Shown here in pieces: positions 50,461 to 58,470 of a stretch of DNA of 64,000 bases. The stretch lies in assembly GCA_001803165.1 (NCBI GenBank), contig MHAZ01000001.1, forward strand, positions 186,001 to 250,000. Direction: 5' to 3'. The notes beneath the pieces are model-generated. The model made no database searches. It was not told the DNA's origin and saw only the letters and a program-made list of their open reading frames with translations. The number at the start of each line of letters is the position of its first letter. Position 1 is the first letter of the stretch. This stretch comes from Stygiobacter sp. RIFOXYC2_FULL_38_25 (lineage in GTDB: Bacteria > Bacteroidota > Ignavibacteria > Ignavibacteriales > Melioribacteraceae). The position numbers and the translations under genes were made by a program.

Positions 50461-51477
50461 TTACACGCTCAGCGTTTCCACCGGAACAGTATAAACCGGG
50501 TCGCCGAGCATTCTGTGTGTATCCCACTTAAAATTAATACTGCGTTGTTCAAGTCTTTCTTTGCATTCAGCATAGCCGCAATACTTACAAACGTTTTCTT
50601 TGCAGTAATCCATATGTATTCTAACGCTGCAATTTGTGAGTATGCTGTGCAAATGATGCTCTAGGTATTCTTCTTCCATGTGGGATTGTTTTACAGAAAA
50701 ATAGTGGGGAAGTATAAGATGAAAATCCATGTAAACTCTGTCGCTGGATTTCCAGAAGCGCAGATGATGTAAATCTATCCAGTATTCTTTCTTTATTTCA
50801 TTAATCTTGTTCACAATTAAAGCTAAAGTTTCTTTATCGGTTTCGTGCATCAACCCGCCGATAGATTCTCGTATCAGCTTATAGCCGGTAAATAAAATGT
50901 TCAGCGCAACAAGAATTGCTATTATTGGATCGAGCAGAGTAAATCCGGTAATCAGAACGAGAATCAATCCAACAACTACTCCAATGCTTGTGTAAGAATC
51001 CGTTAATACGTGTTTGCCGTCTGCTACAAGAGTAAGCGAGTTGGTTTGTTTTCCTTTCTTAACTAAATATAAACCAAGTACAAGATTAACAAGTCCCGCA
51101 GCGCCAATAATTGTAGTACCAATACCAAGCTGCTGAGTTTGAACGCCAAAAATTAAATCGTGTCCGGATGTATAAATAATTGTTATTGCCGCAATTATAA
51201 TCAGCAAACCTTCTACTCCGGCAGAAAAGTATTCAACATTTCCATGACCGTAAAGGTGGTTTTCATCAGCCGGTTGAGAGCTGAGATAGATGCTGTATAG
51301 TGCCATAGAAGTTGCCGCAACGTGAACAACTGATTCAGCAGCATCAGAAAAGATAGCTGAGGAACCGGTGAGTAAGTAAGCGGAGATTTTAGAAACGAAC
51401 ATAAATCCGCCGACAATTAAAGAAATCCAAGCGGCTTTTTTCTTATCTAAAGTATTTTTCTCATGATCGGCAGACAT
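50461..51477 (-). CDS. Cation diffusion facilitator (CDF) transporter with Cys-rich tail
   Basis: A 338-residue CDF antiporter. Six membrane helices, the metal-site segment SAIFSDAAESVVHVAATSMA in helix 2 and LVADGKHVLTDSYTSIGVVV in helix 5 (His-x3-Asp), and a C-terminal cytosolic domain with WIDLHHLRFWKSSDRVYMDF and the conserved His residues. It exports Zn2+, Fe2+, Co2+ or Mn2+ with H+. Unusual is the extension after residue 285: MDYCKENVCKYCGYAECKER has four Cys in a tight pattern and may bind metal as a sensor. Monocistronic, divergent from the hydrogenase operon. Confidence 0.93.
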   Translation of the reverse strand: MSADHEKNTLDKKKAAWISLIVGGFMFVSKISAYLLTGSSAIFSDAAESVVHVAATSMALYSIYLSSQPADENHLYGHGNVEYFSAGVEGLLIIIAAITIIYTSGHDLIFGVQTQQLGIGTTIIGAAGLVNLVLGLYLVKKGKQTNSLTLVADGKHVLTDSYTSIGVVVGLILVLITGFTLLDPIIAILVALNILFTGYKLIRESIGGLMHETDKETLALIVNKINEIKKEYWIDLHHLRFWKSSDRVYMDFHLILPHYFSVKQSHMEEEYLEHHLHSILTNCSVRIHMDYCKENVCKYCGYAECKERLEQRSINFKWDTHRMLGDPVYTVPVETLSV

Positions 51478-51764
51478 ACAGCACCAAATTTTTTGTTGTT
51501 CAAAAGTAAAACAAAGATGTTAAGAAGCCAAGAAGAGGGTAATGTAAGATTATCTATCAAGAAATATTTCTGCGAGTGTAGAGGCAAGAACATCACCGCT
51601 AAGGCGCAAAGGCAAACAAAGTAATTCCCAAATGAAATGGTTTTACTCTTAGTCCGGCTTTCCAAATTTCATTCAAGAATGAGGAATCGTTTCTCACGAA
51701 TAGGAATAGTTATAACTGAGGCGCAAAAAAGATTCGAAAATGAAACGCTAATGAGGTTTTCCAC
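51478..51764. other. Intergenic region upstream of the hydrogenase operon
   Basis: The 340-base gap between the CDF gene and the first hydrogenase gene holds no ORF. At 51595-51621 it has ACCGCTAAGGCGCAAAGGC and following ACAAAG, a solo copy of the CGCAAAG-type words that bracket the GxxExxY gene at 35.2-35.7 kb. A sigma-54-like element follows at 51765-51780. The rest looks like plain regulatory DNA. Confidence 0.5.
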
Positions 51765-51780
51765 TGGCATATTATATGCG
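51765..51780 (+). promoter_or_regulatory. Sigma-54 type -24/-12 promoter of the hydrogenase operon
   Basis: TGGCATATTATATGCG has TGGCA at -24, GG-N10-GC spacing and TGC at -12. It is a weaker match than the element before PFOR, but the position (expected start near 51792, 26 bases before the first start codon) is right. Confidence 0.55.
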
Positions 51781-51817
51781 AATTAGATGGAAACAATTGA
51801 CAAATAAAGAGAAAAAG

Positions 51818-52306
51818 ATGGAGAATCGAATTTTTGAGCATTACACACCGAAAGACAGAAGCAATCTAATTGCGTTGCTTCAAGATGTGCAAGAAGCTTA
51901 TGGCTATCTGCCGGAAGGTCAATTAAAAGCAATAGCTGAGTACGTTGGCATTCCACTAAGCACAGTTTATGGCGTCGCTACATTTTATAATCAGTTCAGA
52001 TTAACACCACTCGGCAAAAATGTAATCCGTGTTTGCAGAGGAACAGCTTGTCATGTAAAAAACTCGGCAAATATTCTAACCGCACTTGAAACAGAACTTG
52101 GCGTTAAAGCCGGGCAGACCACTCGCGATAAACTTTTCACGTTGGAAACAGTTGCTTGTATTGGTGCTTGCAGTATCGCTCCGGTAGTAAACATAAACGA
52201 AGAATATTATGGAAGAATTACCGTTAAAGAGATTCCAAAAATCTTGAATAAGTATAAGAAAGAAGAAGCCAAACCTAAGGTTGAACAAGAGGTGAGTGCG
52301 GAATGA
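51818..52306 (+). CDS. NuoE-like [2Fe-2S] subunit of [FeFe]-hydrogenase, set 1
   Basis: A 162-residue thioredoxin-like [2Fe-2S] protein (NuoE / HydC / HndA). Cluster ligands are in CRGTACHVKNS and CIGACSIAPVVNINE, and the N-terminal helical part has LLQDVQEAYGYLPEGQLK. It carries electrons between the NADH-reacting subunit and the hydrogenase in electron-bifurcating HydABC/HndABCD enzymes. The frame is open from about 51776, but ATG 51818 gives MENRIFEHYTPKDRSN, a normal start. The stop overlaps the next start by four bases. A sigma-54-like promoter lies 38 bases upstream. Confidence 0.92.
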   Translation: MENRIFEHYTPKDRSNLIALLQDVQEAYGYLPEGQLKAIAEYVGIPLSTVYGVATFYNQFRLTPLGKNVIRVCRGTACHVKNSANILTALETELGVKAGQTTRDKLFTLETVACIGACSIAPVVNINEEYYGRITVKEIPKILNKYKKEEAKPKVEQEVSAE

Positions 52307-54291
52307 AAAGTTATATTGATAAATGTTGCGATCAATGCTGGCATACGCTTGAAAATCCATGCGACCTATTTGTTACGTGCTGTACAGAAGGACCTTTGTG
52401 CCATCAGAACGAAGTTTGCAAAGCAAAATACCAGAGCTTGCATAAAACATTAACTTACGCAACTCATGATCTTCCGATCATCTTTATTGGAATGGGAACT
52501 TGCGGTCTTGCAAGCGGGTCTGACAAAGTAAAAACCGCTATCGAAAATGAATTAGCAGCTAAGAACATAAAAGCTCAGATTGTTCCAACCGGATGTATCG
52601 GCTACTGCGCAAAAGAACCAATCGTGGATATTAAACTTCCCGGCAAAGACAGAATCTCTTACTGCGAAGTAACTCCAAAAGATATTCCGGCAATGCTTGA
52701 GACAAACATAGTTAAGGGCGGAATGTATGAAAAGAAGTTGCTTGGAACATTTGGGAAGAGCAGCGAGAAAGTTACGAACATAAACGAAGTTCCATTCTTC
52801 AAGCGCCAGATGAAACTTGTTTTAGAAAACTGCGGCGTTATCAATCCAAATTCAATTGATGAGTACATTGCTTCCGGTGGCTTTAAGGCAATGGATAAAG
52901 CGCTTCGTTTGATGAGTTCCGAAGAGTTAGTAAAAGAGATTAAAGACAGCGGCTTGCGTGGACGAGGCGGCGGTGGTTTTACCACCGGAATGAAATGGGA
53001 AATGGCTCAGAAGAAAGAAGCCGAAAACAAATACATTATTTGTAACGCTGATGAAGGAGATCCGGGCGCGTTTATGGACCGTTCTGTTTTGGAAAGCGAT
53101 CCTTACAGAGTAATTGAAGGAATGATTTTAGGCGCTTATGCAATCGGCGCTACATTCGGTTACATCTACTGCCGGGCAGAATATCCTCTTGCGATTGCAA
53201 GATTAAATTTAGCAATTGAAGCTTGTCGTAAATATGGTTTACTCGGGAAAAATATTCTCAACAGCGATTTCGATTTTGACTTGAAAATTAAAAAAGGTGC
53301 CGGCGCTTTTGTTTGCGGTGAAGAAACCGCTCTAATTGCATCTATAGAAGGTAAACGTGGAATGCCGAAACCGCGTCCACCATATCCAAGTGATGCCGGA
53401 CTTTGGCAGAAACCTACAATTATTAACAACGTAGAAACATTTGCTAATGTAGCTAATATTGTTAACCGTGGCGCAAATTGGTTTGCTTCTATCGGAACAA
53501 ACTCCAGCAAAGGAACAAAAGTATTTGCGCTAAGCGGAAAGATTGCAAACAGCGGTCTTGTAGAAATCCCAATGGGAATTACGTTACGTGAAATCGTTTT
53601 CGATATTGGCGGCGGAATTCCGGATGGAAAGAAATTTAAAGCTGTGCAGATTGGTGGACCATCCGGCGGATGTTTACCGGATGAAGTTTTAGACACACCA
53701 ATTGATTATGAATCGTTGAAAACTGTTGGCGCTATGATGGGATCCGGCGGTTTCGTTGTAATGGATGAAGATACTTGCATGGTTGATGTCGCTAAATATT
53801 TCCTCACATTCATTCAGAATGAATCTTGCGGTAAATGTGTCCCTTGCCGTGAAGGTACAAAGCGGATGCTGGAAATTATCGAACGCATTCCGGTTAGCTA
53901 CAATCATGCTTCTGGAATTAAGTATGAACCGCTTCAGCGATTCAAGGGTATTATTCACTTGCAAAGATTAGCCGATGTAATCCGCGATACTTCTTTATGC
54001 GGATTAGGACAAAGCGCGCCAAATCCGGTGCTATCCGGCTTGCGTTACTTTAGAGAAGAGTATGAAGAACATTTGTTCGAAAGGAAATGTGAAGCTAAAG
54101 TTTGTAAAGACATTTTAACGTTCAGTATTGATCCGGAATTGTGCAGTGGCTGCGGACTGTGTGCAAAGAAATGTTCTGCAGAAGCAATCATTGGCGAAAA
54201 GAAACAGCCGCATCAAATCATAGAAGTTAAATGCTCGAAGTGCGGAATGTGTTACGAGACTTGCCGCTTAGACGCTATTATGGTTAATTAG
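52303..54291 (+). CDS. NuoF-like NAD(P)H/flavin subunit of [FeFe]-hydrogenase, set 1 (full form)
   Basis: A 662-residue HydB/HndC-type subunit. Domains: Cys-rich extension 1-40 (CCDQCWHTLENPC, CCTEGPLCHQNEVC), thioredoxin-like [2Fe-2S] domain to about 130 (GMGTCG; PTGCIGYC), then the NuoF core with LRGRGGGGFTTGMKW, NADEGDPGAFMDRSVLE (FMN/NADH) and VCGEETALIASIEG. A SLBB domain follows, then the [4Fe-4S] site ESCGKCVPCREGTKR, and finally two ferredoxin clusters (CSGCGLCAKKC and CSKCGMCYETC). It oxidises NADH and is the likely site of bifurcation in the trimer. The Cys-rich N-terminus is an addition to the usual layout. Confidence 0.94.
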   Translation: MKSYIDKCCDQCWHTLENPCDLFVTCCTEGPLCHQNEVCKAKYQSLHKTLTYATHDLPIIFIGMGTCGLASGSDKVKTAIENELAAKNIKAQIVPTGCIGYCAKEPIVDIKLPGKDRISYCEVTPKDIPAMLETNIVKGGMYEKKLLGTFGKSSEKVTNINEVPFFKRQMKLVLENCGVINPNSIDEYIASGGFKAMDKALRLMSSEELVKEIKDSGLRGRGGGGFTTGMKWEMAQKKEAENKYIICNADEGDPGAFMDRSVLESDPYRVIEGMILGAYAIGATFGYIYCRAEYPLAIARLNLAIEACRKYGLLGKNILNSDFDFDLKIKKGAGAFVCGEETALIASIEGKRGMPKPRPPYPSDAGLWQKPTIINNVETFANVANIVNRGANWFASIGTNSSKGTKVFALSGKIANSGLVEIPMGITLREIVFDIGGGIPDGKKFKAVQIGGPSGGCLPDEVLDTPIDYESLKTVGAMMGSGGFVVMDEDTCMVDVAKYFLTFIQNESCGKCVPCREGTKRMLEIIERIPVSYNHASGIKYEPLQRFKGIIHLQRLADVIRDTSLCGLGQSAPNPVLSGLRYFREEYEEHLFERKCEAKVCKDILTFSIDPELCSGCGLCAKKCSAEAIIGEKKQPHQIIEVKCSKCGMCYETCRLDAIMVN

Positions 54292-54304
54292 GAGAGAAAA
54301 GAAA

Positions 54305-56035
54305 ATGATTGAAATGACGATAAATAATATAAAAGTAAAAGCTGAAGAGGGAATGACAATTCTTGATGCGGCTAAGTCGGTTGGTATTCACATTCCCACT
54401 TTATGCCACATGAAAGATTTATTCCCAACCGGCGCTTGTAGAATTTGTGTTGTAGAAGTTGAAGGCATGCGCGGATTAACACCAAGCTGCGCTTATCCGG
54501 TTATGGAAGGAATGAAGGTTGATACAAATTCTGTACGTGTTAGAACAGCAAGAAAAACTATTGTTGAACTTCTGGTAGAAAATCATCCGCAAGATTGTTT
54601 GGTTTGTGTTAGAAATAAGAATTGCGAGCTACAGGATTTAGCCGAAAGATATAATTTACGCGAGCATAGATTCGTTGGTGAAAAGAAAGATCATGCGATT
54701 GATGTTTCCAGCGCCTCGATGGAACGTGACCCGGCTAAATGTATTTTGTGCGGAAGATGTGTTAGAACTTGTGGCGATATTCAGAAAATTGGCGCTATTG
54801 ATTTTACAAACCGCGGATTTAAGAGCAACGTTACAACACCATTCAATAAAGGACTAAACGTTAGCGATTGCATTCTCTGCGGTCAGTGTATTTTAGTTTG
54901 TCCTACTGCGGCGTTAAGAGAAAAAAGTCATTCTAAAGATGTAATGAATGCAATACGCGATAAGAAAAAATATGTTGTTGCTCAAATAGCACCGGCTGTT
55001 CGCGCTAGTATCGGAGAGGAGTACAATTTGCCTCTAGGTACGAATGCAACCGGGCAATTAGTAACCGGACTGCGCCGTTTGGGATTTAAGAAAGTGTTTG
55101 ATACAAACTTTGCGGCTGATTTAACAATTATTGAAGAGGCAACAGAGTTAATTAATAGAGTTACAAAAGCTGGCGATCTCCCGATGTTTACAAGCTGCTG
55201 TCCGGGTTGGGTAAAGTATATCGAGCAAAACCGTCCGCAATTACTAAAGCATGTTTCGTCGTGCAAATCACCACACGAAATGGAAGGCGCGGTACTAAAA
55301 ACTTACTATGCAAAGAAGATGGGCATCAACCCAAAAGATATTTATGTGGTTTCTGTAATGCCTTGCACAGTAAAGAAGTTTGAATCTTCCAGACCGGAAT
55401 TATCAGAAGAGCACATGGCAGATGTTGATGCAGTACTTACTACAAGAGAATTAGTTAGAATGTTTAAGATGGCTGGAATTGATTTTAATGATTTACCAGA
55501 AGATGAATTTGATAATCCGCTTGGTGAATCAACCGGAGCGGCTGCAATATTTGGAACAAGCGGCGGCGTTATGGAAGCTGCTTTGCGTACCGCTTACGCA
55601 AAGATTTCCGGCAAAGAGTTAGAGAATGTAGAATTTCAAGAAGTACGAGGAATGGATGGAATCAAATCTGCTACTATTCCTATTAATGGATTAGATGTGA
55701 ACATAGCAGTAGTAAATGGTATTGGAAATATCGGCAGCATCTTAGATGAGATTGAAAGAGGTGAATCTAAATATCATTTCATAGAAGTAATGGCTTGTCC
55801 CGGCGGCTGTATAAACGGCGGCGGTCAGCCAATTCATTCTAAACCGGAAAAACTTAAGAAACGTGTTCAGACTTTATACGATATTGATTCTAAGATGAAG
55901 ACACGTAAGTCGCACGAAAATGAATCAGTACAAAAATTATACAGAGAATTTTTTGGCGAACCAAATGGTCACGTCGCTCATGAAATTCTTCATACACATT
56001 ATTGTGATAGAAAAAAGATTTTAGAGCACAGCTAA
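54305..56035 (+). CDS. [FeFe]-hydrogenase catalytic subunit HydA, set 1
   Basis: A 576-residue multi-cluster (M3-type) hydrogenase. N-terminal [2Fe-2S] domain (TLCHMKDLFPTGACRICVVE), His/Cys [4Fe-4S] site (ENHPQDCLVCVRNKNCELQ), two ferredoxin clusters (CILCGRCVRTC; CILCGQCILVCP), then the H-cluster domain with L1 TSCCPGWVKY, L2 MPCTVKKFE and L3 MACPGGCINGGGQP, all canonical. The C-terminal small-subunit helix has KLYREFFGEPNGHVAHEI and ends LHTHYCDRKK. It reduces protons or oxidises H2. It starts 13 bases after the NuoF-like gene and ends one base before the sensor kinase. Maturation genes hydEFG are not in the window. Confidence 0.96.
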   Translation: MIEMTINNIKVKAEEGMTILDAAKSVGIHIPTLCHMKDLFPTGACRICVVEVEGMRGLTPSCAYPVMEGMKVDTNSVRVRTARKTIVELLVENHPQDCLVCVRNKNCELQDLAERYNLREHRFVGEKKDHAIDVSSASMERDPAKCILCGRCVRTCGDIQKIGAIDFTNRGFKSNVTTPFNKGLNVSDCILCGQCILVCPTAALREKSHSKDVMNAIRDKKKYVVAQIAPAVRASIGEEYNLPLGTNATGQLVTGLRRLGFKKVFDTNFAADLTIIEEATELINRVTKAGDLPMFTSCCPGWVKYIEQNRPQLLKHVSSCKSPHEMEGAVLKTYYAKKMGINPKDIYVVSVMPCTVKKFESSRPELSEEHMADVDAVLTTRELVRMFKMAGIDFNDLPEDEFDNPLGESTGAAAIFGTSGGVMEAALRTAYAKISGKELENVEFQEVRGMDGIKSATIPINGLDVNIAVVNGIGNIGSILDEIERGESKYHFIEVMACPGGCINGGGQPIHSKPEKLKKRVQTLYDIDSKMKTRKSHENESVQKLYREFFGEPNGHVAHEILHTHYCDRKKILEHS

Positions 56036-56036
56036 A

Positions 56037-58028
56037 ATGTCAAACGGACTCATAACAACAATCGGACAGCGATGCAAACGATGCTACTCTTGCATTAGAG
56101 AGTGTCCGGCAATTGCCATTCGTGTTTTGAACGGGCAAGCTGTTGTTATGGAAGAGCGATGCATTAGTTGCGGACATTGCGTGAAGGTATGCTCGCAAAA
56201 TGCCAAAGCAATTCAGAGTGATTTTTATTTTGTATTGGATGAGTTACTACCCGAGGGTGGAACAATTGCAATGGTTGCGCCATCATTTCCGGCGAGCTTT
56301 CCCAACGATTATTCTAAGTTACCATCTGCTCTGCGTGCTGCTGGCTTTAGCATGGTTACCGAAGCTGCTTTTGGTGCAGATCTGGTTAGTAATCTTTATT
56401 CGGAATGCTTTGAAAAGAATGATCAGGCAACGGTTATTAGTTCACCATGTCCGGCTGTTTATAATTTCATTGAAAAATATCATGAAAATTTAGTGCCGAA
56501 TTTAGCGCAAGTGGTTTCGCCTATGATAGCAATGGGGCGCTATTTGAAAGATACTTATGGTAAGAATAGAAAAGTCGTCTTTATCGGTCCCTGTCTTGCT
56601 AAGAAAAGCGAACATTCTGATCCGGAAGTTGCAGATGCTGTTGATGCCGTTCTTACATTCAAAGAAATCAAGTTGATGCTGCAATACAAGAAAGTGAATT
56701 ATGATGAACTGGCTGAATCTGATTTTGATGCGCCTCATGCTTACTTGGGAAAATCTTATCCGTTAGTAGGCGGCTTACTTAAAACTGCAAACATCAACGA
56801 AGATATTTTACACAAAGATATAATTGTAGTTGAAGGAAAAACAAAGGTTACAGAAATCATTCAAGAAATCGCAGATGGAAATCTAAAATCTAAGTTTGTG
56901 GATATTCTTTTCTGTGAAGGTTGTATTAACGGACCGGCAATAGATTCTCAGATGAATTATTACTCGCGAAGAGAAAAAGTTGTTGGCTATATTAACGATA
57001 CAATCAACTTATTCGATAAGAGGGAATGGCAGAGTAATATTTTCAACGCAAGAGATATTAAACTAAGTAGAACTTTTACCGCAAAGCCGCAGAGAAGACC
57101 AATGCCTACGGAAGAAGAGATTGCAGAAATTTTAATTCGTACGAACAAGACGAGTAAAAGCGATGAATTAAACTGCGGCTCTTGCGGTTACCCAACTTGC
57201 AGAGAATATGCTATTGCAATTGCAAAAGATTTGGCTGAAGAAGATATGTGTCTGCCTTACTTGATTGATAAACTTGAAGCAGCAAATCTTGAGATAAAAG
57301 AAACGCAAGAACAGCTTCATAGTGCGGAGAAGTTAGCATCTATAGGTCAATTAGCAGCCGGGGTTGCTCACGAAATAAACAATCCGCTTGGCTCTATAAT
57401 GCTTTATGCTTCGATGCTGAAGCGTAAGCTCGAAAAAGCCGGCTGCGAAAATCAGAATAGCGAAGATTTAGCATTGATAATGGAAGAGGCTAACAGATGC
57501 AAAAACATTGTGGCTAATCTTCTAAACTTTGCCAGACAAGGTAAATTGCGAATCTCTTCTATTGAAATTGCTGAAATTGTTAAAGGCATCATCACGACGT
57601 TTAGCGTTAATCCGGACCATGCAAGTGTTTCTTTTAGTGTTAACGAGTTAACGGAAGATTCAAATATTTATGGCGATGGCGACCAGATTAAGCAAGTATT
57701 TATTAATCTTCTTGCGAACGCTCTGGAAGCAGTTGAATCTTGCGAAAAAAAGGAAATCTCTGTTAATATTAAACGCGATGATGAATTTTTAATTACCGAG
57801 ATTAGTGACAGCGGATGCGGAATTCCGGCTGATAATGTTGGTAAAATCTTCACACCTTTTTTTACTACAAAGAAAATGGGCAAAGGAACCGGATTAGGAC
57901 TCGCAATTACTTATGGAATTGTGAAGATGCACAAAGGTGATATCCGTGTTAAAAGCACAGAAGGCAAAGGAACTACATTCACAATAAAATTTCCCGTAAA
58001 ATTAAATACAAATGTTTTAGTGAATTAA
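56037..58028 (+). CDS. Hydrogenase-like sensor fused to histidine kinase
   Basis: A 663-residue fusion. Two ferredoxin clusters (CKRCYSCIRECP, CISCGHCVKVC), then a Fe-hydrogenase large-subunit-like domain (about 60-350) whose H-cluster loops are reduced: SSPCPAV for L1, GPCLAKKSE for L2, FCEGCINGP for L3. Next is a [4Fe-4S] domain CGSCGYPTCREYAIAIAKD (about 380-400), a coiled coil, HisKA with ASIGQLAAGVAHEINNPLG, and HATPase (NLLANALEAVES, ISDSGCGI, GTGLGLAITYGIV). It keeps four candidate cubane Cys but lacks the proton-relay Cys, as in HydS-type sensory hydrogenases. It probably senses H2 or redox state and signals to the receivers downstream. Confidence 0.9.
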   Translation: MSNGLITTIGQRCKRCYSCIRECPAIAIRVLNGQAVVMEERCISCGHCVKVCSQNAKAIQSDFYFVLDELLPEGGTIAMVAPSFPASFPNDYSKLPSALRAAGFSMVTEAAFGADLVSNLYSECFEKNDQATVISSPCPAVYNFIEKYHENLVPNLAQVVSPMIAMGRYLKDTYGKNRKVVFIGPCLAKKSEHSDPEVADAVDAVLTFKEIKLMLQYKKVNYDELAESDFDAPHAYLGKSYPLVGGLLKTANINEDILHKDIIVVEGKTKVTEIIQEIADGNLKSKFVDILFCEGCINGPAIDSQMNYYSRREKVVGYINDTINLFDKREWQSNIFNARDIKLSRTFTAKPQRRPMPTEEEIAEILIRTNKTSKSDELNCGSCGYPTCREYAIAIAKDLAEEDMCLPYLIDKLEAANLEIKETQEQLHSAEKLASIGQLAAGVAHEINNPLGSIMLYASMLKRKLEKAGCENQNSEDLALIMEEANRCKNIVANLLNFARQGKLRISSIEIAEIVKGIITTFSVNPDHASVSFSVNELTEDSNIYGDGDQIKQVFINLLANALEAVESCEKKEISVNIKRDDEFLITEISDSGCGIPADNVGKIFTPFFTTKKMGKGTGLGLAITYGIVKMHKGDIRVKSTEGKGTTFTIKFPVKLNTNVLVN

Positions 58029-58039
58029 AGGAAAACGAA

Positions 58040-58456
58040 ATGAACTTATCCGATGTAAAAAAAATATTGCTTGTTGACGACGATATTGATTTGCTTGAAC
58101 AGAACAAAATGCTTTTGGAAGCAAAAGGTTTTCAAGTTGTCACTGCTGAGAGCGCAGAAGATGGATTTAAAATCTTTCAGAAAGAAAAACCGGATGCGGC
58201 AATACTGGATTTAATAATGGAACAGATGGATTCCGGATTTATTCTTGCTTACAAAATTAAGAAAACTGCACATGGTAAGCGGATTCCGGTATTCATACTT
58301 ACATCTGCTACGTACGAAACCGGTTTCAAGTTTAGTGCTTCTACTGCTGAAGAGAAAGAATGGATTAAGTGTGACGGTATTTTGAACAAACCGGTTGTTG
58401 TTGAAGAGTTGCTATCTAAGTTGGAAGCTTACGAGGTTGCTGCAAAAAACAATTAA
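58040..58456 (+). CDS. Single-domain response regulator
   Basis: A 138-residue CheY-like receiver: acidic pocket LVDDDIDLLEQ, phospho-acceptor Asp in AAILDLIMEQMDSGF, conserved Thr in FILTSATYE and Lys in NKPVVVEEL. No output domain. It follows the hydrogenase-like histidine kinase by 11 bases and is its likely partner; without an effector domain it must act through protein contact or as a relay. The MDSGF-type loop is shared with the other stand-alone receiver at 59971, which suggests duplication. Confidence 0.9.
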   Translation: MNLSDVKKILLVDDDIDLLEQNKMLLEAKGFQVVTAESAEDGFKIFQKEKPDAAILDLIMEQMDSGFILAYKIKKTAHGKRIPVFILTSATYETGFKFSASTAEEKEWIKCDGILNKPVVVEELLSKLEAYEVAAKNN

Positions 58457-58470
58457 CATTGTGTGGAATA

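Noticed and set aside
53166-53696. 176-codon minus-strand frame inside the NuoF-like gene
   Set aside because: Shadow of a conserved NuoF region; Pro/Ser-rich with no recognisable motif.
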